A stretch of 64,000 nt of DNA from Choricystis sp. odSpoLacu1 (GCA_958009055.1 OY253658.1:682684-746683); one strand, 5' to 3'. Shown: positions 52,335 to 64,000, counted from the stretch's first letter. Numbers and translations are program-made. Notes: generated by a model from the sequence alone, not told the origin.

Positions 52335-53533
52335 ATGCGTGGCGCCGTCAATGCGGCTGGCCCGCGGGCCGTGCGTGCCCCACCGCCGCGGTCGCTGGCG
52401 GCGGCAGCGGCGCAAAGGTGAGAGGGGGTGGCACAGCGTGTCGGCCAGCAGCGCCACGCTGGCAGAGGGATTGAGAGATTCTGGAAAGAGATTCGAGGCG
52501 GGGAATGCGTGTGGGGAGGACGTTGGTCGGTGGAAGCGTAGGGAGAAAGAGGCGGCCGTCAACACCCCCCGCTCACGGCACGCTGGCCCCAACCTCCTCC
52601 CCTCCCGGCTTGGTGTCTCCGTTGCGTGCCCGCATAAAACACACCACACTCACTCACATCTCCTCTCCTCATCACTCCCACCGCAGCCGGCCGCCCCGCG
52701 CCGCCCGCCCTGCACCGCGCACCCTCCACCGCCTCACCGCGTCTGCCGCCTCCACCCCGCCCTCCTCCCTCCCCGACGAGTCCGCCTTTGCTATCGACTA
52801 TGACGCCCTCTCGGACGCAGTGCGCGAGGTGGCGGACAGGCTGGCCGACAAGCTTTCTGGCACCCCAGTCTACCTAGTGGGCATGATGGGCAGCGGCAAG
52901 TCCACCGTCGGCAAGCTCGTGGGCGCCGCCCTGCGCTACCAATTCTTTGACACGGACGCCCTGGTGGAGGCGGCGGCCGGGGCGCCCGTCGCCGAGTTTT
53001 TCGAGGCCGAGGGCGAAGCCTCTTTCCGCGACGCAGAGACGGCTGTCCTCCAAGCCCTCCTCCCCTACAAATCAGTGGTCGTGGCCACGGGGGGCGGCGC
53101 CGTTCTCAAACGCGAAAACTGGGGGCTCATGCACCACGCGGTCGTCGTGTGGCTGGATGGGCCCGCATCGTTGCTTGCTGCACGCGCCGCAGCCGACGGC
53201 GTCGCATCGCGCCCCCTACTCGCAGACGCGGGCGATGCAGGCGCGGCCGCCCGCGTGGAATCCATTCTGGCGGCCCGGCGCGACATGTATGCCCAAGCAG
53301 ACGTGAGGGTGCCGCTGACCGCGACGGTGGAGGGAGGATCGGGCGACGCGGCATCCCCCGCCCTTGTCACGTATCGCCTGTTGACCGCCCTGGACGCCCG
53401 CATCGATGCCGATGCCGCCTCCCGCGAAGAAGAGCGCAGGTTTGAGATACATGGTGTCGGGGATGTATCCACGATGCGGGTGGTGCCCGCGCGGAGTGAG
53501 GGGGAGGGCGATGGGGCTGCGCCGACAGCGTGA
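52335..53533 (+). CDS. SK: Shikimate kinase, plastid-targeted
   Basis: Exons 52335-52417 and 52687-53533 give 309 aa. An Arg/Ala/Pro-rich transit peptide of about 50 residues precedes the kinase. It has Walker A LVGMMGSGKST (residues 93-100 carry GMMGSGKS), QFFDTDALVE, EASFRDAETAVL (shikimate-binding Arg) and VVVATGGGAVLK, with a lid region SRPLLAD. The enzyme phosphorylates shikimate in plastid aromatic amino acid synthesis. The last about 40 residues (EIHGVGDVSTMRVVPARSEG) extend past the usual end. Confidence 0.95.
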
Positions 53534-53728
53534 AGAGAGAGAGTGTGTTGTGCGCGTGCCGTTGTGCCCGCTGTGTGTGTGACATCATTGAAATAAAAGC
53601 AATCCAAGAATTTTTCAAACAAAAGGAGCAACGAGGTGTGGGTGAACACACACAAAAAAAAAAAATCACAAGTGCGCTGAAAACACAGAAAAACACAAAA
53701 CAAAACACACCCCAGCGCGCGCGCTCCA

Positions 53729-56700
53729 TCACGAGGACGCCACCTCACCCAACCCCAGCAGCTTGACCACGCCCGCGCTGTTGGCGGCCAGCAGCAGTCC
53801 TCCCTCGTGCGCCCAGGCCAGGGCCGACACAAACTTGCCCGCCCTGTCGCGCCGCGCGCGCGACCCCGGGGGCGGCGGCGGCGCGGGGGGGGCGCCCGGG
53901 GGGGAGGACATGACGTGACGGGCGACAGGGGAGGGCAGGCCACCCGCGTACACATACACAGCGTCATCCTCGGACCCGGTGACGACGGCGCCGCCACCAC
54001 AGGAGGCGGGGCCCGGGGCGACCGTCAGGCCGACAAAGTGGCGCTCGTTGGCGTGGCCGCGGTATGTGGCGGCTGGCAGGATGGCGGTGGTCACACCAGC
54101 ACCATTCCCACCACCACCCAGGGCGGCATCCACGTCCCACCTCTGCAGACGGGCATCCGTGGACGCGGTCACCAGGTGGCCACAGGAGGCAGTGGTGGCG
54201 GAGGGTGATGCAGTCGCAGCGGACGCCCACCGCACGTACGACACGGCACGTGCATGCCCCGCCAGCGTGGCCACGGGCCCTCTGCCCAGGCGGCGAGCAT
54301 CGTAGACGTACGCCCGCCCATCTGCCGCGCCCACGGCCAGCAGGTGCGCGGAGCCGGGGGTGGGGCAGGGGGCGACTGACGTGATGTTGGCGCCGACCGC
54401 CACGCACGCGGCGGGCGCGCTCGGCGCCCCCACATCCCACACCCGCACCACGCCGTCGTCCCCGCCCGCAGCAAAGCGGCGGGCGTCGCCGCCCCCCCAC
54501 CAGTCGGCCGACCAGATGCGGCGGTCGGTGGCGTCAAAGGAGGAGGTGGCGGCCGGGGAGGCGGCGGGGGCGTCGACATCCCAAACAGCGACGCGGCCGT
54601 CCGCGCCCGCCACCAGCAGCAGGGGGGCTGCGTACGGATTCCACGCCAGGCAGGACAGTTTGGAGGAGGCGACGACCTCGGCAGCCGGGATGTGGGCGCC
54701 AGGCGCGTTTGCTGCCACAGCCGCTGTGCGAAACACGCGCACCCGCCTCGACACACCCGCCGTCGCGAACAGGGCGTCCGACTTGGAGAACCCCACCGCA
54801 CACGCCATGTCGGGGGAGGAGGCGGTGGCGGGGGCGGCGGCGGAGGGGGCGTCAAAGGTGAGGCGCGCGCGCTCGTGCAGCGTGCCGAGGCGGGCCACCG
54901 CCGCCAGGTCGGCCGCGAACGCGCGCAGGGCGGCGCGGCGGGGGGGGGGGGGTGAGGGCGCCCGCGTCAGGAGGGTTGGGGCGGGGGGCGAGGGCGGGCG
55001 GGGGGGGCGGCGCGTCCAGGCGCGCGAGGGGCGGCACGTCGTCGCAGGACGACGGCAGCGCGCCCAGGCGGGACGACAGGTAGGCAGCTTCCAGGGGCGC
55101 AGCCGCGGGAGCGACACGTGTCCAGGCAGCTGCCGCGACCGCATCGCCCGGTGGAGGCGGCACGGCGGCGGGGGAGCGTGTTGTTGTGACGACCACCGCG
55201 TCTCCTGGGCGCGGCGACGCGGACGCGGAACGGTCGACCGCGACGCGGCGCCGCTTGGTGGCAGCTGCGGCGGCGGCAGCGCCACCGCCATCTGTGTCGC
55301 TGGCAGACGCGTCGCCCAGGCGGTCCCGGCCACCACGGCGGTCGCTCTCGCTGTCGGCCAGGAGGTCGTCCAGCGCGGCGTCGACTTCGGCCGCGTCAGC
55401 GTCTAGAGCCGCCAGGGCGGCCGCTTCAGCCACCGCCTCCGCCGCGCGGGCGGCGCGCACCATGCCCAGGAACTGGATCAACAGGCCTGCATCCCTGGAT
55501 GACCGGGGTGGGGGGGCGGGGCGGGCGCAGGCGGGCCCCGCACGCGTGGTGGGGGGGGAGGCGGGGGTGGCGTCAGCCGCGGTGGTGTCGGCAGGGCCCG
55601 CATCACCCGCCGCCACAGCCGCATCACCGCCGCCACCCTTGGTCAGCCGCGCAGCAGCCGCCCGCGCGCCATCCCGCAGCGCGGGCAGCCAGCCCGACGT
55701 CAGCACGTCGGCCAGGGACGGGCGGGCAGCCGGGTCGGGGTGCACCAACGCCGTCACAAAGGCCGCCTCCCGCGGCCGCGACGCCAGCAGGTCGGGCGGC
55801 AGGATGCGGTGGCGCAGGGCGGCCAGGATGGCGGCACGTGATGCCGCGTTGGCGGGAGGGGGGGCCGTCAACTCGAGGAGGAGAACACCTAAAGCATAGA
55901 CGTCGGCGGGGGGGCCGACAGAGCCGCCAAGCAGTTGCTCAGGGGCGGCGTAGCCTGCCTCCTCCTCGGCAGGGATGCCACCGGGAGGAGAGACAGCGGC
56001 CAGCGCGCCACCCGCCCCCAACGCCAGCGCAGACGGGCGCAGCGTGCGCAGGGGGGCGCCCGCCGCGTGGAGCGGGCGCAGCAGCGCGAGCGCCGAACAA
56101 AACAGCTTGAACGCGGCAGTCGGGTCGGGCGGGCTGGTGGCAGACCTGGAGGCCAGGTAGGATGCCACCGTCACCGCGCCGGGAGCAGGTGTGGGAGCGG
56201 CCGGGCCGGCGGGCGGGGTGGGGGCAGCGGGCTGGGGCGGGGCGGCCTGCGCAGTCGTCGGCACAGTGGGCACGCCGCCACCCCCACCCCCCGCGGCCGC
56301 CGTCTGCCGCCGCCACGCGTGCTGCCAGATGTGTTGCACGTCTTTGCGGGCCACTGGTTTGAGCAGGTAATCCTCGGCACCTGCCCGGATGCACTCAAAC
56401 ACGGTGTCCGCGTGTTCGTTGGCGCTCATCATGACGACTGGTACAGCCGCCAAGGACGCGTCGGCGCGAATGTGGCGCAACAGGTCGATGCCGTCGACGT
56501 CGGGCATCATGACGTCCTGTGGGTAGGGAGGGAGGGGAAGGTGAGTGGTTATTGTTTCGAAAGCCGGTCGATCGATCAACACTCCCTCTTTTCTCATCAA
56601 CTCACCGTCAACACCAGCGAGTATGTGCCCCGCGACGCTGTGCGCAGCTTGTCGATGGCTTGCAAGCCGGACTCACACTCGGTGACTGGTGGAGGGAGAG

Positions 56701-56996
56701 GTGGGAGGGTGAGCTGGAAAGTACAAGCAACCGCGCCTCACGGCCGCCCGCGTCGCACCACGCGTGCGCGAGCTGCGAGAGGCGCGGGCGACGAAGGAAA
56801 AACGAAACTGCAGCGCCGCGGCTCCCTCCCTGTCCCCCTCCGCCTCTCTCTCCCCCAACATACCTCTGTACTGAAACTTCTTCAGCTGCGACGCCACCAC
56901 CATGCGCGGCACGCGGTCGTCGTCGACGAGCAGCACGTGCACGTCCGACGGCGACAGGCCGGGCGCGGCCGCCGTGGCGGCGGCCGCGGTGGCCAT
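53729..56996 (-). CDS. PRR-type receiver fused to SPA kinase-like domain and COP1/SPA WD40 propeller
   Basis: Exons 56996-56864, 56685-56606 and 56516-53729 join with correct phases. About 999 aa follow if one surplus base in the 13-G run 54940-54952 is ignored. Residues 20-141 are a response-regulator receiver: LLVDDD (25-27), phosphoacceptor D72 in LVLTDVMMPDVDG, VVMMSANEH, and KP at 124-125. It ends HIWQHAWRR, the pattern of plant clock PRR receivers, but with the Asp retained. Residues 190-348 match the SPA kinase-like C-lobe (LAALRHRILPPDLLASRPRE, ALVHPDPAARPSLADVL) without HRD or DFG. A short helical linker (LLIQFLGMVRAAR) and a basic KRRRVAV follow. The C-terminal seven-blade propeller is SPA/COP1 type: GVSRRVRVFR, KLSCLAWNPY, RRIWSADWW, DARRLGRGP, SYVRWAS and YRGHANERHFVGL. 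It likely acts with COP1/CUL4-DDB1 in light signalling. Confidence 0.85.
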
Positions 56997-57296
56997 TGGA
57001 GGTGGTGGAGGGCGGAAGGAGGGAAGCCACACGCGCGAGGGCCGACCCAGTGGGCGCGCGAGGCCAAGAGCGTGCGGAGAGAGGCGCGCGGCGCGAAGAA
57101 AGGGGAGTGTGCAAGCTGCTGCCCTCGCTTTTTGCGTCGTCGCTATCTCTCGGCCCCCGTCCAAACCAGTCGGCTTGTGAGCGGCTTGTTGTTTTGATTC
57201 TACACACGAGCTTTCTGCCAGAGAAAAAAAGATTGTTTTTTGTGATGGTACAAACAGAAGAAGAAAAAACAAGGCGCCGCCGACGCCTCTGCTTCA
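56997..57296. other. Intergenic region upstream of the receiver-SPA gene
   Basis: This 300-bp stretch is the likely promoter and leader of the receiver-SPA gene and the 3' end region of no other gene on that strand. Short T and A runs occur at about 57226-57275. No coding frame is convincing. Confidence 0.45.
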
Positions 57297-58175
57297 TCAC
57301 CCACCCTCCTCCCCCTGCGGCAGCACCGCCCTCCGCCTCTCCTGCCACTCTGTGCCCGGCCGCGGCAGGTCATACGTCTCCGTGACACGGGCGTAGGTGT
57401 CGCCCCCCAGGCGCGACACGGCAGCTAACTTGTCAAACAGCACGACGGGGCCACCCGCGCCACTGGTGGTGGTGACGCCATCGAGGACGTGCACAGCAAC
57501 AACGCGGCCAATCAAAATGGTGGCGGTGACGACGCCGTCCCGGGTGACGGGGTGGGAGGCGGCCAGGACACACTCCAGTTGGACTGCACTCTCTGCAACG
57601 CGCGGCGGGGTGACTGCCACCGACGCTTCCGCCGTCAACCCCGCCAACTCCAGTTCATTCACGCCTCGATCATAGAAGCCGCACGTGTGATTGGCGGCTT
57701 CCAGCATCCACTCGGAGACGGTGTTGACCACAAACTCGCGCGTTTCCAGAATGTTTTGTTGGGTGTCTTTCTGCCTATTCGCCCGTCCGCTCGTGCTACA
57801 CGTCCCAATGACGACGTGGGGCGGGTCGTGGCACGCCAGCCCAAAGTAGGAGAAGGGGGCCAGGTTGGAGGAGCCGTCGGAGCCGCGCGACGACACGAGC
57901 GCGATGGGGCGCGGGACGACGGCTGAGATCATGAGAGGGTAGAGGATGGAGGACGGCGTGGTGTCAGTCAGGATGGTCGTCCGTTCTGGGCCGCAGGGTG
58001 GGGGGCAGGGCGTGCCGGGCGCCCAGGCTGGGTTGGGGGAGGCGGTCGTGACGACGCGAGCGGCGCGCGGGGCGATGGAAGGGGGGGACGCGTCGTCACC
58101 GCCCTGGCGCTTGCCACGCCGCTGCAGCAGCAGCGCGGCGGCAGCGCCGGCGGCGGCTGCTAGCAGGAGGGACAT
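57297..58175 (-). CDS. Flavin-reductase-like FMN-binding protein
   Basis: This is an intronless gene of 292 aa. The N-terminus ([22 protein letters not shown]) is a membrane anchor or signal peptide followed by basic residues. The body is the flavin reductase-like split barrel: VVPRPIALVSSRGSDGSSNLAPFSYF, PPHVVIGTCS, KDTQQNILETREFVVNTVSE and LIGRVVAVHVLDG. These are the FMN-binding features of the family. It likely binds FMN and reduces or transfers electrons to a flavin or an unknown substrate. Partner and substrate are unknown. It is head-to-head with the next gene, 95 bp between starts. Confidence 0.8.
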   Translation of the reverse strand: MSLLLAAAAGAAAALLLQRRGKRQGGDDASPPSIAPRAARVVTTASPNPAWAPGTPCPPPCGPERTTILTDTTPSSILYPLMISAVVPRPIALVSSRGSDGSSNLAPFSYFGLACHDPPHVVIGTCSTSGRANRQKDTQQNILETREFVVNTVSEWMLEAANHTCGFYDRGVNELELAGLTAEASVAVTPPRVAESAVQLECVLAASHPVTRDGVVTATILIGRVVAVHVLDGVTTTSGAGGPVVLFDKLAAVSRLGGDTYARVTETYDLPRPGTEWQERRRAVLPQGEEGG

Positions 58176-58270
58176 AGCGGGGGCCAAACGGGAAAAAAAA
58201 AGAAGAAAAAACAGCAAGCGATGTGTGACACATCCAACGCGTCGTTTTTCGTTTCGGGGCACCCGCAACT

Positions 58271-58903
58271 ATGGCTGAAGACGCCACGGATTCCGCGCCA
58301 CGCGCCACAGCCTCCACCTCAAGCGCAGCCGTGCTGATCGGGGCCGGCATCGGGGCCGCCCTGGGCGGTCCCCTGGGCGCGCTCGTGGGGGGCAAGCTCG
58401 GTGGCACATGTGCAGCGGGTGCGGCTACAGGCGCGGCCCTGGTTTCGTTGTCCAGGCGCGCCACACAGACGAGCACGACGGTGTACGAGGGAGGAGGGGT
58501 GAAGGTGACGCGTGAGTGTGATGGTGGAGGCGCATGCGTCGAAGACACCACGGCAGACACCACCACCACCCTGCCCGCGCTGCCGCCCTTGCCCACGGCG
58601 GACAGCGTGTCGCCGCCCAATCCTTCCGACAGCCTGCCACAGACCGGCGGCCTGCGAGGCTGGCTGGGCCGCGCACTCGCGCCGACCACCCCGCCTCCCG
58701 ACGGCGCGTTGCCGCCGCTGCCCCCGTTGCCGGCTGTGGCGACGACGGGCGGGGGCCACGCCACGTCAAGCATGCTGCCCAGCCTGCCCAGTTTGAGGCT
58801 GGCCAAGGGATGGTTGACGAGGGGGGGCGGCGACGCGCCGCCGTGCCCGCCGCCGCCGCCGCGGGGGCAGGGGGATGCGTACTTTCGGATTCCGCCGCCG
58901 TGA
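58271..58903 (+). CDS. Glycine-zipper membrane protein of unknown function
   Basis: This is a single exon of 210 aa. Residues 20-60 contain a glycine-zipper pair of helices (VLIGAGIGAALGGPLGALVG, then AAGAATGAALVSL), as in small pore-like or membrane-inserted proteins. The remainder is Pro/Thr-rich with a few cysteines (TRECDGGGACVED). No family is recognised. It shares a 95-bp promoter with the flavin-reductase-like gene. Confidence 0.55.
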   Translation: MAEDATDSAPRATASTSSAAVLIGAGIGAALGGPLGALVGGKLGGTCAAGAATGAALVSLSRRATQTSTTVYEGGGVKVTRECDGGGACVEDTTADTTTTLPALPPLPTADSVSPPNPSDSLPQTGGLRGWLGRALAPTTPPPDGALPPLPPLPAVATTGGGHATSSMLPSLPSLRLAKGWLTRGGGDAPPCPPPPPRGQGDAYFRIPPP

Positions 58904-59005
58904 TGGATAGGCAGGAAGGATGCGTGTACTTTGAGAGCATTGTAAAGACCATTTTTGATTGCTGTGTTGCAAAAGACGAAAAAAAACAAACAACGAAAAC
59001 CCAAA

Positions 59006-60166
59006 TCACTCTCCCGGGCCGTACACAGCCACGTTTGTCCGCCCATACCGCCTGTCACGCAGCCTGACCAACCCGCCCAGCTGGATGGGCAGTCGCCCCG
59101 CCGCGCGGGAGGGGTACTCGACAATGACGACGGAGTGTGGGTGCAGGACAGAGGACGCAGCGACGGCGTCCAACAACTCTCCATACTCAACTTTAACATA
59201 CGGTGGGCACACCGACACATAGTCGTAGGCGGGGCCGGCGTGCCTTTCTAGAAAGGCTTGAGCGGTGGTGGTGTGGACGCGGGTGGTGGACGCGACGTCG
59301 ATGTCGGCCGCCTCTGCCACGGCTGCCGCGTTGGGGTGCAGCACGGACGCCACAACCCAGGGGTCCATCTCCACAAAGTCGGCACGGGTGGCACCCCGGG
59401 ACACGGCTTCCAGGCCGACAGAGGCGGTGCCAGCGAACAAGTCCAACCAGGTGGCGCCCGGGGGCAGCTCCCCCGGCCCTGCAGGCGACCCACTCGTCAG
59501 CATGTCAAACAGCGCGGCTTTGACTTTGGCCATCATGGGGCGCGTCGTGTCGCCTCGGCCCGACCTCAACTTGACGCCGCGGGCGGCGCCACCTTGAATG
59601 GACAGCAGGGTGTGTGTTTTGCGGTCGCGCGCTTTTTCGCGAGGTGACCGCGCGGGCGGCTCCGACGCGGCCGCGTCCTGGGCGGCCATCAGGCGGGCCA
59701 GCACGTGGCGCGGGATGGAGCCCAGGGCTGAGGAGGGGGGCAGGGCGTCGATGTCGAGGCCAGAGGTGGGGGAGGAGGAGGGGGTGGTGGGTGCGCGGCG
59801 TGTCGTGGGCGGCGGGCCTGGAAACTCTGGCCCCGCTGTCCAGGACTGGGGGTTGTCGTCGTCATCGCCGTAATCATCATCATCACCCTCCAACAAGTCC
59901 ACCCTCCAGCCGCCGTCGACGGTGAACAGGTCTTCCACGACTTCGGAGGACGACGACGGCGCGCTGCCCTCCCCTTCACCGTCCGGCACAAACGTAAACT
60001 CGGCTTCCTCGGTCGGCCGGTTGAACTTGGTGGCCAGCACATCCCTCCAGTTTGTGCCGTCGCGCACGCGGCGGGCGAGGGGAGGGGGCGGGCGGCGCGG
60101 CGTGGAGACTTGGCGGCCGCAATTGGGGAGTCGCCGCCCGGGGGCGGGGGGGTGGGGGGCGTGCAT
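59006..60166 (-). CDS. RsmD-like 16S rRNA guanine-N2 methyltransferase, probably plastid
   Basis: This is an intronless gene of 386 aa. The first about 170 residues are low-complexity, acidic and include a transit-like N-terminus. The catalytic half is RsmD-like: GARGVKLRSGRGDTTRPMMA, VKAALFDMLTS, TWLDLFAGTASVGLEAVSRG (SAM motif I) and FVEMDPWVV. The target-base motif is VSVCPPYVKVEYGELLDAV, where bacteria have DPPY. Plant plastid homologues also deviate at this first residue. Bacterial RsmD makes m2G966 of 16S rRNA; the plastid version would act on chloroplast 16S rRNA. The long N-terminal part is unusual. Confidence 0.82.
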   Translation of the reverse strand: MHAPHPPAPGRRLPNCGRQVSTPRRPPPPLARRVRDGTNWRDVLATKFNRPTEEAEFTFVPDGEGEGSAPSSSSEVVEDLFTVDGGWRVDLLEGDDDDYGDDDDNPQSWTAGPEFPGPPPTTRRAPTTPSSSPTSGLDIDALPPSSALGSIPRHVLARLMAAQDAAASEPPARSPREKARDRKTHTLLSIQGGAARGVKLRSGRGDTTRPMMAKVKAALFDMLTSGSPAGPGELPPGATWLDLFAGTASVGLEAVSRGATRADFVEMDPWVVASVLHPNAAAVAEAADIDVASTTRVHTTTAQAFLERHAGPAYDYVSVCPPYVKVEYGELLDAVAASSVLHPHSVVIVEYPSRAAGRLPIQLGGLVRLRDRRYGRTNVAVYGPGE

Positions 60167-60391
60167 TGGGTGGCACAGCGCTAGAGAGGAGTGTCGTGAG
60201 GGTGACGGTGACGGTGGTCGGGGGTTTTGGAGGCGGCACGGTGAGGAGGGGGGGGGAGGGTGTTTTTTGCTCCCTTCGCTCTGGCGTCGTTTCGTCTCGC
60301 GTTCTCTACAGGCGCAGACAGGTTCGACTTTTTACGCAGTCTCTCTCGCCCACAATAACGGCCCAACCAAAAAAACGCCCACCAACACCTC

Positions 60392-61894
60392 ATGCCAACA
60401 TCCTTGAGCCTGTCTCCCTCGGCGGCCAGCGCGCCCGCCCGCTCGGTGGGCGGTCCATCTGGCCTGTCGCCCCCGCGCGCGTCGCCCGCGCCCGGCGCGC
60501 TGCCGCCTCTTCTGTCGTCTCTGCAGCAGCAGCAGCAGCCCTCGCCCTCGCCCGCGGGCCCGCTGTCATCCTCCTTTGACGTGTTCAGCGTCAGCGGGGC
60601 GGCGGCCTCGCCACCGGCGGCGCAGCCGTCGCCCGCCGCGTCGTCGCTGCCGGCTGCAGTTACCGACGCGCCTCGCTCCGCCACCCCCTCCTCCACGGCC
60701 TCCCACTCTGCTCCACCCCCGCCCTCGCCACCCCTCCTGCGCCCGTGTGTTGACCGTGTGAGTGTGACCGCGGCGGCTGAAGCTCGGGCTGCTGCCCGCG
60801 CGGTGGTGGCGCCGCGCCGGCGCCGCTCCGCGCCCGCGCGCCGCGCCACCCCCACCGCCACCCCCACCCCCGCCACCACGGTCACCCGCCCGCCATACAC
60901 GTGGGCCGGCTTCGAGTCCGCCGCCGCCGCTCTCACCGACCCCTTCATCACTAACCTGCTGGGCGGCCACCGCGCGCACGGCGTCGCCCCCACCCACGCG
61001 AGCTACAGCTGGACCACCTGCTGGACCGGGGACGCGGGCACGCGCCGTCGTGGCGCGTGGTGGTGGTGTGCAGAGCCCCACTGTGTGACGGCCACTTCCT
61101 GCCGTTCCCGGCGCTCGGCACCAGGCGCGTGCGCTTTGCAGACGTGTGCTGCCACGTGTGCTCCGGCCCAGCAACCACGTTCAAGGGGGTGGTAGCCGCC
61201 GTTGTGGGCGCCGACAGCGTCGCCACCGGGTGGCGGTGCCGCCGCCGCTGCGCCAACGGCACCACGTTTCCCGCCACCGCGGGGGCGCGGGGGGCGACGG
61301 GCACCGTTGTGTGTGTGCGTGCCGCAGGAGCGCGGGGAGCCGGGGACGCGTCGGCGCGAGCTGTCGCGCCGGCCCACACTAACGCGCCGCGCACAGCCGA
61401 CGCGTGCGCAGCCGGCAAGCGGCGCGGCGACGCCGCCAGTGCGTGCGCAGCAGCTGCTAGGCGCTAATGGTGGCGTGGCCAACCGCCGCGGCCGCCCGCG
61501 CGGCAGCACGACGTGTCGTCGCCCCTGGCCGTCGCTGTCGCCGTCGCCGCCGCCGCCGCCGCGAGCGCCACGCGGCGTGCCGCGCCCGCCACCGCCCAAC
61601 CAGCCCAGCCGGGAGCTGGTGGAGGCGATTCAGGCCGACCCTGCGGGTGCCGCAGCCGCACTCGCCGACGTTGTCGCCAACCTGACCCGCGACGCTGCCG
61701 CCTGGCGCGCCCAAGCGGGAGTCGCGCGCGCACGCGCTCAAGCCGCCGTCGCCCGCGCGCGCGCTGAAGCTGAAGACGCGATCGCGGCCGCGCGCGCCGA
61801 CGCAGACGCGGCGCGGTCGGCGGCGGTTGGACCCGCCGTCCAGCTGATGCAGGAAGCGATGGCGGCGTTGGTTGGGGGGAGGGGTGGCGTGTGA
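60392..61894 (+). CDS. Unrecognised protein with Cys-rich centre and AT-hook-like motif (frame breaks)
   Basis: The N-terminal 190 residues (from 60392) are Ser/Pro/Ala-rich and include a Gln run. They lead to RPPYTWAGFESAAAALTDPF. After about 60990 the protein-like sequence moves to another frame: LDHLLDRGRGHAPSW, VVVVCRAPLCDGHFLPFP, VRFADVCCHVCSG. This frame has paired cysteines as in a zinc-binding module. By about 61400 it returns to the first frame with GGVANRRGRPRGSTT, an AT-hook-like RGRPRGS, and a C-terminal coiled coil ending LMQEAMAALVGG. The first shift falls at a 5-C run (60987-60991). No introns fit. A nuclear DNA-binding role is only a guess from the hook. Confidence 0.45.
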
Positions 61895-61950
61895 TGACAT
61901 GAAATCAGAAAGAGAAAGAAAAACAAGTTTTTACAAACCTCTCTCCTCCC

Positions 61951-63731
<1,781 letters not shown>

Positions 63732-64000
63732 GCAGGCGCGCGCACAGGGGGAGAGAGTGCGCGTAGGAGGAGAGGGAGAGAAGAGCACAGAGCGTGTGGG
63801 CGAAGAACGCACACAAAAACGGTTTCACTCTCGCGCGTCGAATTCGCGCGTCACTCTCTCGCGCACAAACCACCCCACGCGGCCTTCTCCCCCCGTGTGT
63901 GTGGCGTTTGTGGGCGGGTGCGTGTGTGCGCGCGCGTGAGGAGGGAGAAAGGCAGCGAGCTCCTGGCTCGTGGTATGCCCGGCGCGACCGACATGCTCGC
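63732..64000. other. Upstream region, possible start of a divergent gene
   Basis: This G/A-rich stretch upstream of the adenylosuccinate lyase gene contains TG and CG alternations near 63895-63940. An ATG at 63975 on the plus strand opens a frame (MPGATDML) to the window edge and would continue the head-to-head pattern. Eight codons are too few to judge. Confidence 0.3.

Overview
The window is nuclear DNA from a eukaryote, most likely a unicellular green alga with a very compact, G+C-rich genome (about two-thirds G+C by eye). Three things point to this. (1) Many genes carry short GT-AG spliceosomal introns whose removal restores a recognisable protein. (2) Several products are plant- or plastid-type: a SPA/COP1-family WD40 protein, a receiver domain of the plant clock (PRR) type, monodehydroascorbate reductase, a plastid DHNA prenyltransferase (MenA type), shikimate kinase and adenylosuccinate lyase with transit peptides, a PANK2-like pantothenate kinase/DUF89 fusion, a DUF946/Vps62 protein, a DUF3700 protein and plant-type mitochondrial ATP synthase subunit d. 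(3) There are no bacterial operons, Shine-Dalgarno sites or tRNA/rRNA genes. I cannot name the species.

Layout: about 43 protein genes lie in 64 kb. Strands alternate and most genes form head-to-head pairs with 95-340 bp between start codons; convergent ends are also close. 0-7 kb: plastid proteins, a degenerate kinase, phosphate acetyltransferase, Bmt2-like rRNA methyltransferase, GAR1 and a HIT hydrolase. 7.1-8.1 kb: a gene-poor stretch with a 235-bp tandem duplication. 8-21 kb: a secreted cysteine-rich protein, two coiled-coil/bZIP-type proteins, PEX13, a dolichyldiphosphatase-type PAP2, PANK2 and a UFD1+UBX protein. 21-34 kb: MDHAR, NDUFA13, ribosomal protein uS8, ProA, a dienelactone-hydrolase-like pseudoenzyme, UTP25, DUF946 and a lipid phosphate phosphatase. 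34-48 kb: BMS1, MenA, an ARM/BTB protein, ATP synthase d, several small unknowns, a rhodanese-like protein and DUF3700. 48-64 kb: a secreted GDPD, an RMC1-like protein 17 bp behind ENY2, shikimate kinase, a receiver-SPA fusion, a flavin-reductase-like protein, RsmD-like methyltransferase, an unknown protein and adenylosuccinate lyase.

Functionally, ribosome biogenesis is over-represented (BMT2, GAR1, UTP25, BMS1, uS8, RsmD-like), with the remainder split among plastid and mitochondrial metabolism and regulation. The most unusual locus is 53729-56996: it joins a clock-type (PRR-like) receiver with intact phosphoacceptor aspartate to the kinase-like, linker and WD40 parts of SPA, the partner of COP1 in light signalling. 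The ENY2/RMC1 pair is a candidate bicistronic transcript.

Caveat: at least six genes can be read through only if a one-base change is assumed, nearly always in a G or C run. These are most simply consensus errors and are marked individually. All exon borders are inferred from frame, GT-AG sites and family resemblance, without transcript data.
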